Source: Saccharomycopsis phalli (taxonomy: Eukaryota; Ascomycota; Saccharomycetes; Ascoideales; Saccharomycopsidaceae). From it: a stretch of 64,000 nucleotides of DNA. The position numbers were made by a program, and so were the translations under genes. The notes under the pieces are model-generated. The model was not told the DNA's origin, ran no database searches, and was given only the letters and a program-made list of their open reading frames with translations. This document shows, piece by piece, positions 9,905-20,371 of this stretch. The stretch is taken from NCBI GenBank assembly GCA_020342235.1, contig CP073217.1, positions 806,001-870,000 on the forward strand, read 5' to 3'. The stretch's first letter is position 1. The number at the start of each line of letters is the position of its first letter.

Positions 9905-10155
9905 AGTTGCTTCGAAAAACTCCTTCTATGGAGCTCCTTCTATGGAGCTCCTTCTATAGAGCTCCTTATATAGAGTTCCTTCTATAGAGCTTCTGATTTA
10001 CGTACTCCTTCTTTACGTGCTCCTTCTTTACGTACTCCTTCTTTACGTACTCCTTCTTTACGTACTCCTTCTTTACGTACTCCTTCTTTACGTACTCCTT
10101 CTTTACGTACTCCTTCTTTACGTACTCCTTCTTTACGTACTCCTTCTTTACGCAT
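9905..10155. repeat. 15-bp minisatellite TTTACGTACTCCTTC
   Basis: From about 9985 to 10152 there are about eleven near-perfect head-to-tail copies of TTTACGTACTCCTTC. They are preceded by four copies of a related unit, TCCTTCTATGGAGC (9928-9985). It lies about 100 bp past the CDC50-family stop. Open frames on both strands here are only translated repeat. Confidence 0.95.
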
Positions 10156-11160
10156 TATATTTCTCATACATCAGTTTATCAATTATTCAGCCTCGCCAAA
10201 ACTCAGCCTCATTAACTATGAGGTTCACCACATATGGCTATGTCGAGGATTGTGCTTATATGCAGGAGCCACGTTCTTTCTAGGTAGTCAATTATCAATC
10301 GCTTTAATATAATTGGGGTAATGAGATTATTCATATTCAGCTATATTGTCTCCGGAAGCACATCAAATGTACATTGATTTGGAAAAACAAAGGCAGTTGA
10401 AGAAAGTTTATCCGCTCGTAGCTATTAGAAATAAAAATGTGCTATTTTGTTGGCGAGGATATTTGACAAGCAGTCGTCCTTGTTTAGGTCATGACGTCAC
10501 GTATGGGAGCAATTGGCAGGCGTATATTGAGAACCAGTGCACTGCAGCGAATGCGATAGTTTGCAGTGTATTTCAGCTTATCCTTTTTATTATCAACCGG
10601 TAATTTACCTTGGCGATGATTTGCTTCTTTTCCTCGGGTAGTTCAAAGGAAGCAAGCAGATGGATTGTGTATTTGCCAATGGCCGAGTGATTATTTACAG
10701 ATGCCAGACATTTATACCAAGACAATGTTGCAGGCAATTTATCAACAATTGTAATTGGTAATTTGCAGTTGGTGGTTTGCAGTTGGTGGTTTGCAGTTGG
10801 TAGTTTTAATTGGTGATTCTAATTGGTAGTTTTAATTGGTGATTTTAATTGGTAGTTTTAATTGGTAGTCTTGCCATGTTTTGCCGAGTACAACCCTAGG
10901 TATGCCTCCAAATGACACAACTCTGATTATCTTACCATCAATTTCAATTGCACTAAAAATCAATCTCTTCAATTTCAATTGCACTGTAAATCAGTCTCGT
11001 CAATTTCATTTGCACTATAAATCTGTTATGGTAGCCTCGTCTTTTGGCTTATCCCATTGCAATATACAGTGCTGGAAATGACTAGCATATTAAAAATATT
11101 AAAAATACGATTCGTGCGATATAACCATAACAGAAATACACTATATTTGATAAATCTGCC
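10156..11160. other. Intergenic with LINE-tail scrap and possible coding relic
   Basis: 10343-10362 matches the reversed LINE tail motif (AGCTATATTGTCTCCGGAA). A minus-strand frame from about 10760 to 10570 is open, with a protein-like core (WYKCLASVNNHSAIGKYTIH) and the segment LASFELPEEKKQIIAK. I cannot assign it. 10775-10870 is a TTTAATTGGTAG repeat. 10945-11030 has repeats of CAATTTCAATTGCACT. Confidence 0.4.
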
Positions 11161-11164
11161 GTAT

Positions 11165-11432
11165 ATAGAATAATCTAGTCATCAGTCCCCAATGTAGGGC
11201 GTTCTAGTACCCTGGGGTGGCTCAAGTCACCAAGATCAAGGCGAAAAGCTCATTGCCCCCCCAATGCCCATTACCTTATATATTTACAAGCTCTAGTCGA
11301 AAGTTTACATCTCTGTTGCAGAGTTTTCTTTCGACGACTACATAGCAGCACCGTCCTTGGTCTTGGACGGCAAAGTGTAAACCTCCTCTGAGAGCCTAGT
11401 ATAGCTATAGCCTTGAATAAATATTATTATTA
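11165..11432 (+). mobile_element. Retroposon fragment, repeat family B
   Basis: One of three related copies in the window (others at 46248-46440 on the minus strand and 50450-50690). Shared blocks are GGCGAAAAGCTCATTGCCC, the segment around GTCGAAAGTTTACATCTCTG, CGACTACATAGCAGC, and the end GAGAGCCTAGTATAGC then CTTGAATAAATATTATTATT. The (ATT)n 3' tail is shared with the local LINE family, so it is a LINE 3' end or a SINE mobilised by one. No open frame. Confidence 0.7.
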
Positions 11433-11569
11433 TAATCCTAATGTTCCTTCACTTTGACTTTTGCACTACATGTCGAGCAAATTACCGCAATACAGTGGTG
11501 CTGATTCAGCTCGGTTCTGAGATTAATCTAGATAACAGAGCTAGAGAATATAGCTATAGCCATGCATAT

Positions 11570-11655
11570 TAATATCCAAGAATAGCCTTGAATATTATAT
11601 CCAAGAATAGCCTTGAATATTATATCCAAGAATAGACTTGAATATTATATCCACC
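11570..11655. repeat. 28-bp minisatellite resembling the family B tail
   Basis: Three to four copies of a 28-bp unit containing AATAGCCTTGAATATTATAT. The unit resembles the family B end (ATAGCCTTGAATAAATATT) found 130 bp upstream, so it may have grown from a retroposon tail. Confidence 0.75.
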
Positions 11656-11748
11656 TACACACCACGTCTTACAACCTGCACTTCAACAAAGCCAACACCT
11701 CTCATCATACCCAGCATCAATAACTACACTCTCAAAATCGTACATTAC

Positions 11749-12987
11749 TTACAACTTCTGGTACTCTAACTTGCCCTCCAACTTCTTGGTCTCATTCACT
11801 TTCCGCACGGCCTTCATTATATCCTCCTGAACAATATAGTCGCGGTCCTCGCGAATGGCAAAAAACCCTGCTTCCGTCACCACGTTCCGAATATCTGCTC
11901 CGTTGAACCCGTCGCTCATCTTCACGGCGGCCTCAAAGTTGAACTCGCCCTGCTTATTGATCTTGGCCGTGTGGATCTTAAACACCTCGAGCCGGCCTGC
12001 CTCGTTGGGCAACGGGATCTCGATCTTCCGGTCCAATCTTCCCGCACGAAGAAGAGCAGGGTCCAAAGTATCTGGCCGGTTGGTGGCCATAATCACCTTG
12101 GTCTGACCCAAGTAGTCGAATCCGTCCATTTGGTTCAACAACTCCATCAACGTCCGCTGGATCTCACGGTCGGCCGAGGTTCCCTCGGAGAATCGCCGCC
12201 CGCCAATCGCATCCACCTCGTCCATGAAAATGATACACGGCTCGTGCTCCTTGGCGTATGCAAACATCTCACGAATCAACCGCGCAGACTCGCCAATATA
12301 CTTATCCACAATTGCGCTGGCAGGACTGAAGATAAAGTTTGCGCCCAACGTGGCTGCCACTGCTTTTGCAAGAAGCGTCTTGCCTGTTCCCGGAGGACCG
12401 TACAACAACACCCCCTTGGGAGGCTTGATGCCGACCCGGAGAAACAACTCTGGGTTTTTCAACGGCAACTCAATGACCTCACGCAACTCGCGTATTTGCT
12501 CGTTCAAGCCGCCCACCCCATTGAACGAGATCTCGCCGGACTTGAACGTGGTCATGTTGTACACCAACGGATCGACCTCGCGCGGCAAAATCCGCATAAT
12601 CGTCAAGGTCGTGATGTCGAGCGCCACCCGCACACCCTTCACCAACTTTTCCTTGTTGATGGTGCTGCGGCAGCCCACAATGTACCGCGGTCCATTTGCG
12701 GCCTTGACAATGTACTTTTCTTCCGTAAGCGCCTTCAACACCTCCCCAATGATCTGCCCAACGCTCTGGAGCGCCTTGATGTCGTCCTCGGTCTTCTGGT
12801 AGTCCTTCTCCAAGGCGCGAATGTCGAGCCGCGTCTTCTTCAACTTGCTCTCAGACTCGCGGAGCTCCACGAGCTTCTTCTTGAACTTCCGCAACGCCTC
12901 GCTCCGCTCCGGATCGGCTTCCGGCACAACAATACCCTCCGCCTTCTCCTCCGTGTTCAATGCTGCAAGTAACGGATCCTCACTCAT
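11749..12987 (-). CDS. RPT4: 26S proteasome regulatory ATPase Rpt4
   Basis: 412 residues, near full-length identity in plan to yeast Rpt4 (437). It is one of six AAA ATPases of the 19S base that unfold and translocate substrates into the 20S core. An N-terminal coiled coil covers about residues 30-75, followed by an OB domain. Walker A GPPGTGKT is at 197-204 and Walker B IIFMDE at 252-257. The second region of homology carries RAGR (314-317), where Rpt4 proteins normally have RPGR. The C-terminus is EYQKL, as in Rpt4. The ATG at 12987 aligns with the family start (MSEDPLLA). Divergent from EMC3 with 92 bp between start codons, holding a PACE-like site. Confidence 0.97.
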   Translation of the reverse strand: MSEDPLLAALNTEEKAEGIVVPEADPERSEALRKFKKKLVELRESESKLKKTRLDIRALEKDYQKTEDDIKALQSVGQIIGEVLKALTEEKYIVKAANGPRYIVGCRSTINKEKLVKGVRVALDITTLTIMRILPREVDPLVYNMTTFKSGEISFNGVGGLNEQIRELREVIELPLKNPELFLRVGIKPPKGVLLYGPPGTGKTLLAKAVAATLGANFIFSPASAIVDKYIGESARLIREMFAYAKEHEPCIIFMDEVDAIGGRRFSEGTSADREIQRTLMELLNQMDGFDYLGQTKVIMATNRPDTLDPALLRAGRLDRKIEIPLPNEAGRLEVFKIHTAKINKQGEFNFEAAVKMSDGFNGADIRNVVTEAGFFAIREDRDYIVQEDIMKAVRKVNETKKLEGKLEYQKL

Positions 12988-13006
12988 GTGTAACTTTACA
13001 AACTAC

Positions 13007-13014
13007 AGTGGCAA
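13007..13014 (+). promoter_or_regulatory. PACE-like Rpn4 site in RPT4/EMC3 promoter
   Basis: AGTGGCAA lies 20 bp upstream of the RPT4 start, close to the yeast proteasome control element GGTGGCAAA and its known variants. The same octamer occurs on the minus strand upstream of PRE4. Function is inferred from this sharing. Confidence 0.6.
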
Positions 13015-13079
13015 TTTTCACAACTATACAGTTACCCGGACACGACATTATCCCCAAATTTCCACCATCACTGGTCCAC

Positions 13080-13877
13080 ATGTCCAATGTGCCAAACCTC
13101 ATCATAGACCCCAGTCTCAGGTACTGGGTTCTTCTTCCAATCACGTTTGTCATGGCGTTGGTCGGCGTTCTCCGGACCAACATCCAGAATTTGATCACCT
13201 CTGCCCCAAAACAAGAGTGGTTCACCAAGGTCAAGCAGGAGCAGCTCTTTAACCGAATCGAGCATTTCAAACGCAATTACAGGGTCTTGCCATTCACAGA
13301 CTTTGAGCTCCAGAAGCAGGCATTGATAGAGGCGATCTCCTCGCGGATATCTGAGGTGGAGAAGGAAAAGGCCGAGAAGGAACTCCGCCAGAAGAATGAC
13401 CCAGATGCACTTCCACCAAACCCGTTGACCGACGGCAAGCTTACAGACCAGATGGGCGCAATGATGAAGGGAAACATGGCGAATTTCATCCCTCAGACGT
13501 TGATTATGGCGTGGGTCAACTATTTTTTCAGCGGGTTCGTGGTGATGAAACTTCCGTTCCCGCTCACAGCTAAGTTCAAGCAGATGCTCCAGAGCGGTGT
13601 CAACACCAGCGATTTAGACGTCCGATGGGTGTCGTCAATCTCTTGGTACATTGTGAACTTGCTTGGGCTCCGGTCCGTATACAACTTGCTACTCGATGAT
13701 GCGTCGATAGGCGACCAAATGCTCATGAATAACAACCAGGCCCTTGCGCAGCTCGACATGCCGGGCGGAGTAACCACTGAGGGCTTGTTGAAATCCGAGA
13801 TTGACAATATTCGCATTCTTAGCCATGTCTACGACTTGGCGGACGTGGAGTCACGTGTCTTGGATAAGTATACATAG
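13080..13877 (+). CDS. EMC3: ER membrane protein complex subunit 3
   Basis: A 265-residue member of the Emc3/TMCO1/YidC-like insertase family and core subunit of the EMC, which inserts tail-anchored and multipass proteins into the ER membrane. The start (MSNVPNLIIDPSLRYWVLLP) fits the family N-terminus and first transmembrane helix. A cytosolic coiled coil (about 75-115) is followed by QMGAMMKGNMANFIPQTLIM and two more hydrophobic segments, including WVNYFFSGFVVMKLPFPLT. The LPFPLT phrase and SSISWYIVNLLGLRS are strongly conserved in Emc3. The frame is open 40 codons upstream into RPT4, so I use the internal ATG at 13080. Confidence 0.93.
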   Translation: MSNVPNLIIDPSLRYWVLLPITFVMALVGVLRTNIQNLITSAPKQEWFTKVKQEQLFNRIEHFKRNYRVLPFTDFELQKQALIEAISSRISEVEKEKAEKELRQKNDPDALPPNPLTDGKLTDQMGAMMKGNMANFIPQTLIMAWVNYFFSGFVVMKLPFPLTAKFKQMLQSGVNTSDLDVRWVSSISWYIVNLLGLRSVYNLLLDDASIGDQMLMNNNQALAQLDMPGGVTTEGLLKSEIDNIRILSHVYDLADVESRVLDKYT

Positions 13878-14043
13878 TCAGACCACGAGCCAATTGGCTG
13901 GAGTAGTGCAAGATAGAATAGGGCAATGTCTGGGATTAAGGAGCGGTCCATGAGCGGCGAATTGGGCGTGGAATACGGCCCTGATAGACCTGGACTGGTG
14001 TTGACAAGTACAGAAAACATTGTGGGTTTAGTCACGTATAGCA

Positions 14044-15123
14044 TTAGTTAGTGTTGTTTATGTACTGGGCGATTTTTTCCAACGTAGGGTCTTTTTTGCT
14101 TTTCTGGACTTTTTGTTTAATCTGCTCAAACTGGTCGTCCTCATACGCATAACTGCGCTCTGGTTTGGACATGTCATCTTCCAAATCAGAAAGCACATCA
14201 ACCTCTTCTTCTTCTGCTTCTTCCTCTTCCTTCTCCTCCTTCTTCTTCCCCTCAATTCCCAAATCACTCACCAATTTGCTGAGATTCTGCAACTTGCGCT
14301 GCTCCTCCTCGGCCTTTTGTTCCTTCAATAGCCTCTCTTGCTCCACCTTGTACTCCTCGTTGTATTCCTTCACCTTGCCATCGACCTTGTCCAAAAACTC
14401 GTCAAAACCTTTTCCCGTGTACGAGCTCACGCCCACGACATCGAGCTGCGAGTAAAACTCCTCCAACATTAGAGACATGGAGTTGATAAGCGAGTCCATG
14501 TACCCCGAGTCGCTGTGAGGATCCTGCTCACTCATGGATTTCTGAAACGCCTCAAAGTCGGTCATCCACTCCTTTGCAAACTGGTAGTCCTTGATGTCGC
14601 ACTTGTTGAACACCACCATCATTGGGAGCTTTGTCTTGTACAAGATGGAGCATGCATAGAGCATGTTTGACATGAAGGTGGACGGCGAAGTAGTGCGCGG
14701 GGTGTCAATCAAATACACAATGATCGTAGGGAACGTCGACGCAAGAGACTGGGTGATGATGGCACCGGATGCCGACCAGATGAAACACTCAATCTGCCCG
14801 GGGGTATCGATGATGATGTGCTTGTAGTCGTCGGCACGCTTGTCAAGAAGCTCCATGACCTGGTCGATTTTCGTGGAAAACAAGTTGAGCGACGTGACAA
14901 TCGCGCCATTTGGTCCGAGATTGTAGTGATCCATCACCTTGCTGTAATTGATGGAATCACGGATGTCGATGTTGCATCCGTACGGCACCTTTACCACTGC
15001 GGGATCAAGATTGATGACATATGGTGTGGATTTCTTGGTGCGGAGATGTGAATTTAGCCGTTGGATGAATGTGGTTTTGCCGGAGCCGGCCATTCCAATG
15101 ACGAGTAAAGTGGCTGGGGGCAT
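14044..15123 (-). CDS. NPA3: GPN-loop GTPase 1 (Npa3)
   Basis: 359 residues. P-loop GMAGSGKT at 10-17, the GPN insertion Gly70-Pro71-Asn72, DTPGQIECF as the G3 region, and NKCD as the G4 base-recognition motif. Npa3/GPN1 acts in assembly and nuclear import of RNA polymerase II. The last 100 residues are a charged coiled coil with an acidic run rich in Glu and Lys (about 290-325), then a conserved end IAQYINN. The ATG at 15123 matches family starts. The frame stays open another 171 residues upstream, but these are low-complexity and overlap the neighbour's promoter. Divergent from the GT15 gene with about 256 bp between. Confidence 0.95.
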   Translation of the reverse strand: MPPATLLVIGMAGSGKTTFIQRLNSHLRTKKSTPYVINLDPAVVKVPYGCNIDIRDSINYSKVMDHYNLGPNGAIVTSLNLFSTKIDQVMELLDKRADDYKHIIIDTPGQIECFIWSASGAIITQSLASTFPTIIVYLIDTPRTTSPSTFMSNMLYACSILYKTKLPMMVVFNKCDIKDYQFAKEWMTDFEAFQKSMSEQDPHSDSGYMDSLINSMSLMLEEFYSQLDVVGVSSYTGKGFDEFLDKVDGKVKEYNEEYKVEQERLLKEQKAEEEQRKLQNLSKLVSDLGIEGKKKEEKEEEEAEEEEVDVLSDLEDDMSKPERSYAYEDDQFEQIKQKVQKSKKDPTLEKIAQYINNTN

Positions 15124-15379
15124 GGTTGGATGAAAAAGAATTTCAGGTGAAAATGAAAACCACTGGTGTCGAGAATACAGGTACGAGAAGGAGCGAGAAG
15201 GAGCAAGAAGGAGCGAGATAAGAGCGAGATAAGAGCGAGATAGGAACGAGATAGGATATAAGGATAGGATATAAGGATAACGATAGGGATAGGATATAAG
15301 GATATACTGATACAGTGGTAGAAAAGATACAGTGGTAGAAAATACAGTGGTAGAAAATACAGTGGGCTTAAACCATAAA

Positions 15380-16879
15380 ATGGGTATAAAAGATAAAATG
15401 AGCTTAAAAGATAAAGTTGGTATAAAAGATACAGTCGGTATAAAAGATACAGTCAGTATAAAAGATACAGTCGGTATAAAAGATACAGCAGGTATAAAAG
15501 ATAAAACCAGTACAGAAATTAAAGCCTCTACAAAAAACAAAGCCTCTACAAAAGATATTAAACCAAAACCACAGAATAGACCAAAACAAAACTCAAATCT
15601 ACCAAAACCAAGCAGCTTGCTCAGATTATTCCTCATATCATTAATCCCCCTCTTGGCATTCTACAAAATCAGCCCTCAATACCTCCAATGGAAACATCAC
15701 AACGCCGTTGCCAACCAATATCGTGAATTACTCAACGCCGTTTCCAAGCCACACTCGTCACGGACAAAAACCCCGCCTAGACAGCACAAGTTGGCCACCA
15801 ACTCGTACCTCTACGAGGGTCTGGAGTACAAGCAGTACTTAAAGACATACTACGATGCTCCGCTGGTGGAACGAGAAAATGCCACCATTCTCATGCTTGT
15901 GCGAAACTGGGAACTCAATGGAGCACTTCTGTCCATGAGATCGTTGGAGGACCGCTTCAACAGACACTACAACTATCCCTGGGTGTTTCTAAACGACGTG
16001 CCATTCACAGACGAGTTTAGAGAGGCCACTTCAATGATGGCCAGTGGCAAGACTTTCTACGGGCTAATTCCTACCGAGGACTGGGACAGACCACTGTGGA
16101 TCAATGAGACGAGGTTTGAGCAGAACTTGGTGCAGTCAGAGGACGACGGTGTTCTTTATGGGAACTCCAAGTCGTACCGGAACATGTGCCGCTTCAACTC
16201 AGGCAAGTTTTACCGGCAGCAGCTTCTCAATGACTATGACTGGTACTTCCGGGTCGAGCCCAACGTCGAGTACTACTGCGACTTCAACTATGACCCGTTC
16301 AAAGTGCTCCGGGCAAACAACAAGACATATGGCTTTGTCATCAGTCTTTATGAGTACGAGAATACCATCCCGTCGTTGTGGAATACCACCATGGACTTCT
16401 TCCGGCTCCATCCTGAATATCTTCACGAAAATAACTCATATGACTTTCTCACAGATACCCTGCCAATTGGCAACCATGATGTTGCATTGGAGCTTGGTAG
16501 TGACTACAACTTGTGCCATTTCTGGTCCAACTTTGAGGTTGCCAGCCTCAACTTCTTTCGCTCGAAACAGTACAATGACTACTTTGACCATCTTGACCAG
16601 GCTGGCGGGTTCTATTACGAACGATGGGGCGATGCTCCGGTGCACTCCATTGCGCTAGGTTTGCTCGAGGACCGGCACAAGTTGCACCATTTTGAAGATA
16701 TAGGGTATAGCCACTTGCCCTTTGATACGTGCCCGGTGTCGATGTCGCTCCGGTATGCTAAGCGGTGTATCTGTGACGGTGCCAGTGATTCGAATATAGA
16801 TACTCAGGCCCACAGTTGTTTGAAGCGGTGGTGGAAATTGGGTGCGGGCAAGACGTTTCTTCGGCAAAAGTATGAGTGA
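15380..16879 (+). CDS. Alpha-1,2-mannosyltransferase, KRE2/MNT1 (GT15) family
   Basis: 499 residues, a type II Golgi membrane enzyme that adds mannose from GDP-mannose to O- and N-linked chains. The transmembrane anchor is near 82-97 ([14 protein letters not shown]). The lumenal catalytic domain shows [48 protein letters not shown] and [15 protein letters not shown], all GT15 hallmarks. The cytosolic tail before the anchor is unusual: a hexapeptide repeat GIKDTV encoded by tandem 18-mers, Lys-rich. No ATG lies between the repeat and the anchor, so translation must start at 15380 or 15401. Which of the KRE2, KTR or MNT genes it matches is not decidable by eye. Confidence 0.9.
   Translation: MGIKDKMSLKDKVGIKDTVGIKDTVSIKDTVGIKDTAGIKDKTSTEIKASTKNKASTKDIKPKPQNRPKQNSNLPKPSSLLRLFLISLIPLLAFYKISPQYLQWKHHNAVANQYRELLNAVSKPHSSRTKTPPRQHKLATNSYLYEGLEYKQYLKTYYDAPLVERENATILMLVRNWELNGALLSMRSLEDRFNRHYNYPWVFLNDVPFTDEFREATSMMASGKTFYGLIPTEDWDRPLWINETRFEQNLVQSEDDGVLYGNSKSYRNMCRFNSGKFYRQQLLNDYDWYFRVEPNVEYYCDFNYDPFKVLRANNKTYGFVISLYEYENTIPSLWNTTMDFFRLHPEYLHENNSYDFLTDTLPIGNHDVALELGSDYNLCHFWSNFEVASLNFFRSKQYNDYFDHLDQAGGFYYERWGDAPVHSIALGLLEDRHKLHHFEDIGYSHLPFDTCPVSMSLRYAKRCICDGASDSNIDTQAHSCLKRWWKLGAGKTFLRQKYE
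15396..15510 (+). repeat. 18-bp coding minisatellite with embedded TATAAAA
   Basis: About six units of GGTATAAAAGATACAGTC, each encoding Gly-Ile-Lys-Asp-Thr-Val. Every unit contains TATAAAA on the coding strand. It forms the N-terminal tail of the mannosyltransferase. Confidence 0.9.
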
Positions 16880-16999
16880 TGGAGAGTTGATGTAATGTAG
16901 AAATTAGGATAGGAGTGGTAAAATAGCTAAAATATAATGCTTGACAATTCAAAGACCAATGAATCAGCGATGTGCCAAGTTTGGTATAATCGCTTGAAA

Positions 17000-17450
17000 G
17001 TGAGATGGTTCCATCATACATTACCTACGATGTCCAGAGCTCTTAGAAGCTCGAATTCTATCGCGCATTGATGAAATACTAGATTCCACTCATGGCATAG
17101 GCAATACGCTTGGAAAAGTGTTTGCCAATCAGTCCACAAACTCCTTGAGGTTTACCAGAACGTGTTGCAATATGATTCCTCCAACACATGATGAGATTCA
17201 GCGGTCACATTCGACAACAAGAGTGACCAGGCTTCTTACACAATCAATACAAGCACGAAGTACCGACAATACGACTACTCCCATTGAAGTTTTTAATCCC
17301 AAGCAACCAAGTGAGGGTTGACAAAGGGTTTTCTTCAACAGCAATGCTGCCTCATGATGTTCCTGAGTGAAAATATATCTGTCGAATAACCGTATTGCCG
17401 GAGACAATATATAGCTAAATACAAAAATAAATATTATTATTATTATTACA
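17000..17450 (+). mobile_element. LINE 3' fragment with (ATT)n tail
   Basis: Matches the minus-strand LINE at 61.6-62.1 kb over its whole length. Shared blocks: ATGTCCAGAGCTCTTAGAA, GTTTGCCAATCAGTCCACAA, CATTGAAGTTTTTAATCCCA, and CGGAGACAATATATAGC before an (ATT)n tail. It encodes only debris of the ORF2 C-terminus. The stretch from the mannosyltransferase stop to 17000, and 17451-17886, shows no gene; 17760-17886 is homologous to the 3' flank of the protease-like gene at 60.3 kb. Confidence 0.85.
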
Positions 17451-17886
17451 ACTACCCTTGTTATGTAAAATGGTACTGCTGGTTAGAGACCCTGATATTA
17501 CATGCACGCAATTGAGAGTAAAGCCTTGGCTATGGGCGATCATAAACTGTGTAAGCATTTATACATACAAAGAAGGAAGCATTGGTGCCTTACTCATAAA
17601 AATCATCATAATAGCGAGTAGATCGGATCTACCCGGTTACAGTGTTGTATATTTGTGTTCAATGGCATAGGAAATGTGGCTTGGATAATTATCAAAGAGT
17701 AATCTTAGAAATTTGAGCTTTATATCCGAATGATTTAAGGTAGGTATGGACTTTATTACAATACGATATATATTGATACTACGAGAACAGATTGAATCAT
17801 TTGACAAATTCTGCATTTTTTAAATTTTCAAACCTCTTTACCAGAATGAGGTTAGAAATATACCTATCAGATATTTATCATCTCGC

Positions 17887-19089
17887 TCAAGCATCTTTCC
17901 CAGTACCTTTAATACTACCAATAACTGGAGTGACAATATTAGTTGGTGTGGTGCTTTCTGCTATAGCTGCCTTTGCTAATCCAATCCGAGGAGTTTCATT
18001 GTCATAATAGACATATGCAGCTTTCAAAAATGGTACGCCTAGAACAATATCTTCAGTCTGTCCAAAGGTGATCGCAAACTTACACAAATTGTTACCATTA
18101 GGAACACTGTTAAGCATCATCATCTCAGGCAGAACAGTAAAACTGCGATCATTGATGTGAAAGGTCAAGTCTCCAATGCCGCTCCCGTCACAGTCACTAA
18201 AAGTGTTTCCGCCATCTGTAGTTACTTCAAAATACTGTTTGAGGCTCTCAGGTAAAACAATCATATTGGATCCAGTATTAATAGGAACTAAAGCTGGGGC
18301 AATAAGTTCTTCAAATAATCGATCACCACTAATACCAGACAACATTAAACCTAATTGGTCATTTTTGGTTATGAAAGCAGGAAACATTGACAAAGCCCCT
18401 GTGAATCGGTTTTTGTCTACTCCACCAAAGACAATCTGTCCATTATCTTTACCACTGACCAGGTTCATGTGAATTCCATACTCTTGACGCTTTATATATT
18501 TTGATGCTTCGAGAATCTCTACTATTCCTGGTTTTGAAATAGTTTTGCTTTTCGGACCCAAGCCCATAATAGCATATGGATAGCCACTTGCCCAGGCCAA
18601 ACCAAATCGATAATCTGATAATTTAGCCAGACCAAGACCAATATCGTCCTTATAATAGCGTCCACTTGCTTCAGAATAGTCAAAATAGGTTTTATCAAAC
18701 CTGTTGGCTATCGATACTTCTCCATTAGGCTCATCTATCTTATAGATATAATTCGCCTCTGAGTACCTTTTGAAAAATCTCTTACTGACTTTAAATTTTG
18801 TCGGGAGCACTTTATGGTCAACCGTATCTTTGGATTGAGCGAACCATGTCAAACTTGATCCAGTGTCACAAAGTGCATTTAGGGTTTGATCACCAACTTT
18901 GAGAGTTACTTGCGGAAAGTTATATCTGTTATCAAAATTAGTGATAACATAACCGGGCTTTTCATCAGTTGATTTACCTGCCTCGTTTTCGTCTCCAGGA
19001 GCTCGCTTTTCAAATAAACTGTCTGGAGAGCCCAATGTCGCGGAGAAAGCAGGACTCAAGATAAGGAATAATAATACTAACAATTGCAT
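17887..19089 (-). CDS. Secreted aspartyl-protease-like protein, second catalytic Asp replaced
   Basis: 400 residues, pepsin-fold (A1) family, related to yeast yapsins and Candida SAPs. Signal peptide MQLLVLLFLILSPAFSATLG, then a short propeptide ending at a Kex2-type Lys28-Arg29. The first active-site motif is intact (DTGSS, Asp75). In the second lobe the expected DTG/DSG reads NTGSN, with Asn271 in place of Asp. The residues around it (VLPESLKQYF) and the C-terminal PRIGLAKA are conserved, so the fold is probably kept. Without the second Asp no proteolysis is expected, so it may be a binding protein or a decaying copy. No GPI signal at the end (IGSIKGTGKDA). Two relatives lie at 60.3 and 63.4 kb. 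Confidence 0.88.
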   Translation of the reverse strand: MQLLVLLFLILSPAFSATLGSPDSLFEKRAPGDENEAGKSTDEKPGYVITNFDNRYNFPQVTLKVGDQTLNALCDTGSSLTWFAQSKDTVDHKVLPTKFKVSKRFFKRYSEANYIYKIDEPNGEVSIANRFDKTYFDYSEASGRYYKDDIGLGLAKLSDYRFGLAWASGYPYAIMGLGPKSKTISKPGIVEILEASKYIKRQEYGIHMNLVSGKDNGQIVFGGVDKNRFTGALSMFPAFITKNDQLGLMLSGISGDRLFEELIAPALVPINTGSNMIVLPESLKQYFEVTTDGGNTFSDCDGSGIGDLTFHINDRSFTVLPEMMMLNSVPNGNNLCKFAITFGQTEDIVLGVPFLKAAYVYYDNETPRIGLAKAAIAESTTPTNIVTPVIGSIKGTGKDA

Positions 19090-19395
19090 TTGATACTGTT
19101 ACTGCTGGAAAATAATTGTATTTATGTCATTTATTCTGGGCACTAAAAGGCTTGGATAATTTTGCGCCTCATACATGTTTGGATATGGTGCCGTAAGATG
19201 CATGGTGCTGTAAATTCGAAATTTTGGAATCCAGAAAACATCTCATGCAATAAAATTTGATCTCCATGAAACATTGAATACTATACTTAGAATCCATAAA
19301 ATATCCGATGTCATAATACTTGTGATCCCATAAAATGCACAGTATCTGTAATACAAGGCTATGCCCCTGATCCGCTTGTATCAAGATTAGATCTG

Positions 19396-19937
19396 TCTCA
19401 GGTCCGCTCGAGTTTGTTCCAAACTACCATGATAGATGGAAGCACAAGAGTCAGAGAAGAGACTACACCAAGTACGTCAAGTCATAATTCCTAAGAGTCC
19501 TCTTATCCATCATATGATACAGGCAACAATCCCGCCATAACCCAGATATTAGGACGATTGATGCAGTCGCCTGAATACTTGAAAAACGAGCGGATTACTC
19601 ACTAAAAGAAAAACGACTCGGAGACGACCCAACACTGAGATAAAACGAGACGCCTCTGTAAGGAGCTTGCATGCCTCAAGGCAATCCTCAGTTTTACACT
19701 ACAGCTACTTAGTGGAAATAGCCACACAGACGACTCGTTGCTCAAACTATTTAGCAATACAACCGCTCATATTGAAGTTTTTAATCCCAAGACACTGGAT
19801 GTGGGCTGGGAATGGGATTTCTTTAACAGCTATGCTGCCCCAGGATGTTCCTGAGTGGAAGTACATTTGTCGAACAACCGTAATGCCGGAGACAATATAT
19901 AACTAACTACAAAAATAAATATTATTATTATAAGTGA
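19396..19937 (+). mobile_element. LINE fragment, internally deleted, with 3' tail
   Basis: The left part (CCGCTCGAGTTTGTTCCAAA and the following ACTACCATGAT) matches the minus-strand LINE at 62.78-62.82 kb. The right part (CATTGAAGTTTTTAATCCCA, CAGGATGTTCCTGAGTGG, CGGAGACAATATATAAC, AATAAATATTATTATTAT) is the common LINE 3' end. It is inserted in the upstream region shared by the protease-like genes: homology with the 59.6 kb upstream region stops at CTGAGACAGATCT, exactly at the left boundary. Confidence 0.75.
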
Positions 19938-20149
19938 GATGGTGCGTTTGTCAAGAGACTTGTGTTGGTGTAAATGGATTAGTGTAGCTTTAGGAAGAGA
20001 TGTGAATCTCATTTTATTACAGTTGAAGAGATTTGAGAGATGGGAATTGAGAGGTGGTTAGTATATTGTATAGATGGGGATGCAAAGGTATGGTATGTTG
20101 CATGAAATGTGATTAGCAAGTGTATAGTATAGATGTGGTGCATGTCAGT

Positions 20150-20370
20150 TTGATGTCAGTTTGATATTCAGATGTCTTTAGATTTGTCTGGATTTTTCGT
20201 TAGATTTGTCTTTGGATTTTTCGTTAGATTTGTCTTTGGATTTGTCTTTAGACTTGTCTTTAGATTATGTCTTTTGACTTGTCTTTAAATTTGTCGTTAG
20301 ACTTATCTTCGACTTATCGTAGACTCATCTTTGACTCATCTTTGACTCATCTTTGACTCATCTTACACTC
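20150..20370. repeat. Degenerate GATTTGTCTTTG / GACTCATCTTT repeat
   Basis: Runs of TTAGATTTGTCTTTGGATTT change into TTTGACTCATC units. The SINE at 20372 is inserted in this array, and its target-site duplication ATCTTACACTCA is a variant of the unit. Confidence 0.8.
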
Positions 20371-20371
20371 A

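Noticed and set aside
9982-10283. Repetitive peptides RKEGV (minus) and LLYVL (plus)
   Set aside because: Both are translations of the same 15-bp minisatellite.
11971-12972. 333-codon plus-strand frame
   Set aside because: Antisense shadow of RPT4, which is a near-certain gene.
15124-15636. 171-residue N-terminal extension of the NPA3 frame
   Set aside because: Low-complexity, translates the repeat and promoter of the divergent gene; Npa3 homologues start at the P-loop region.
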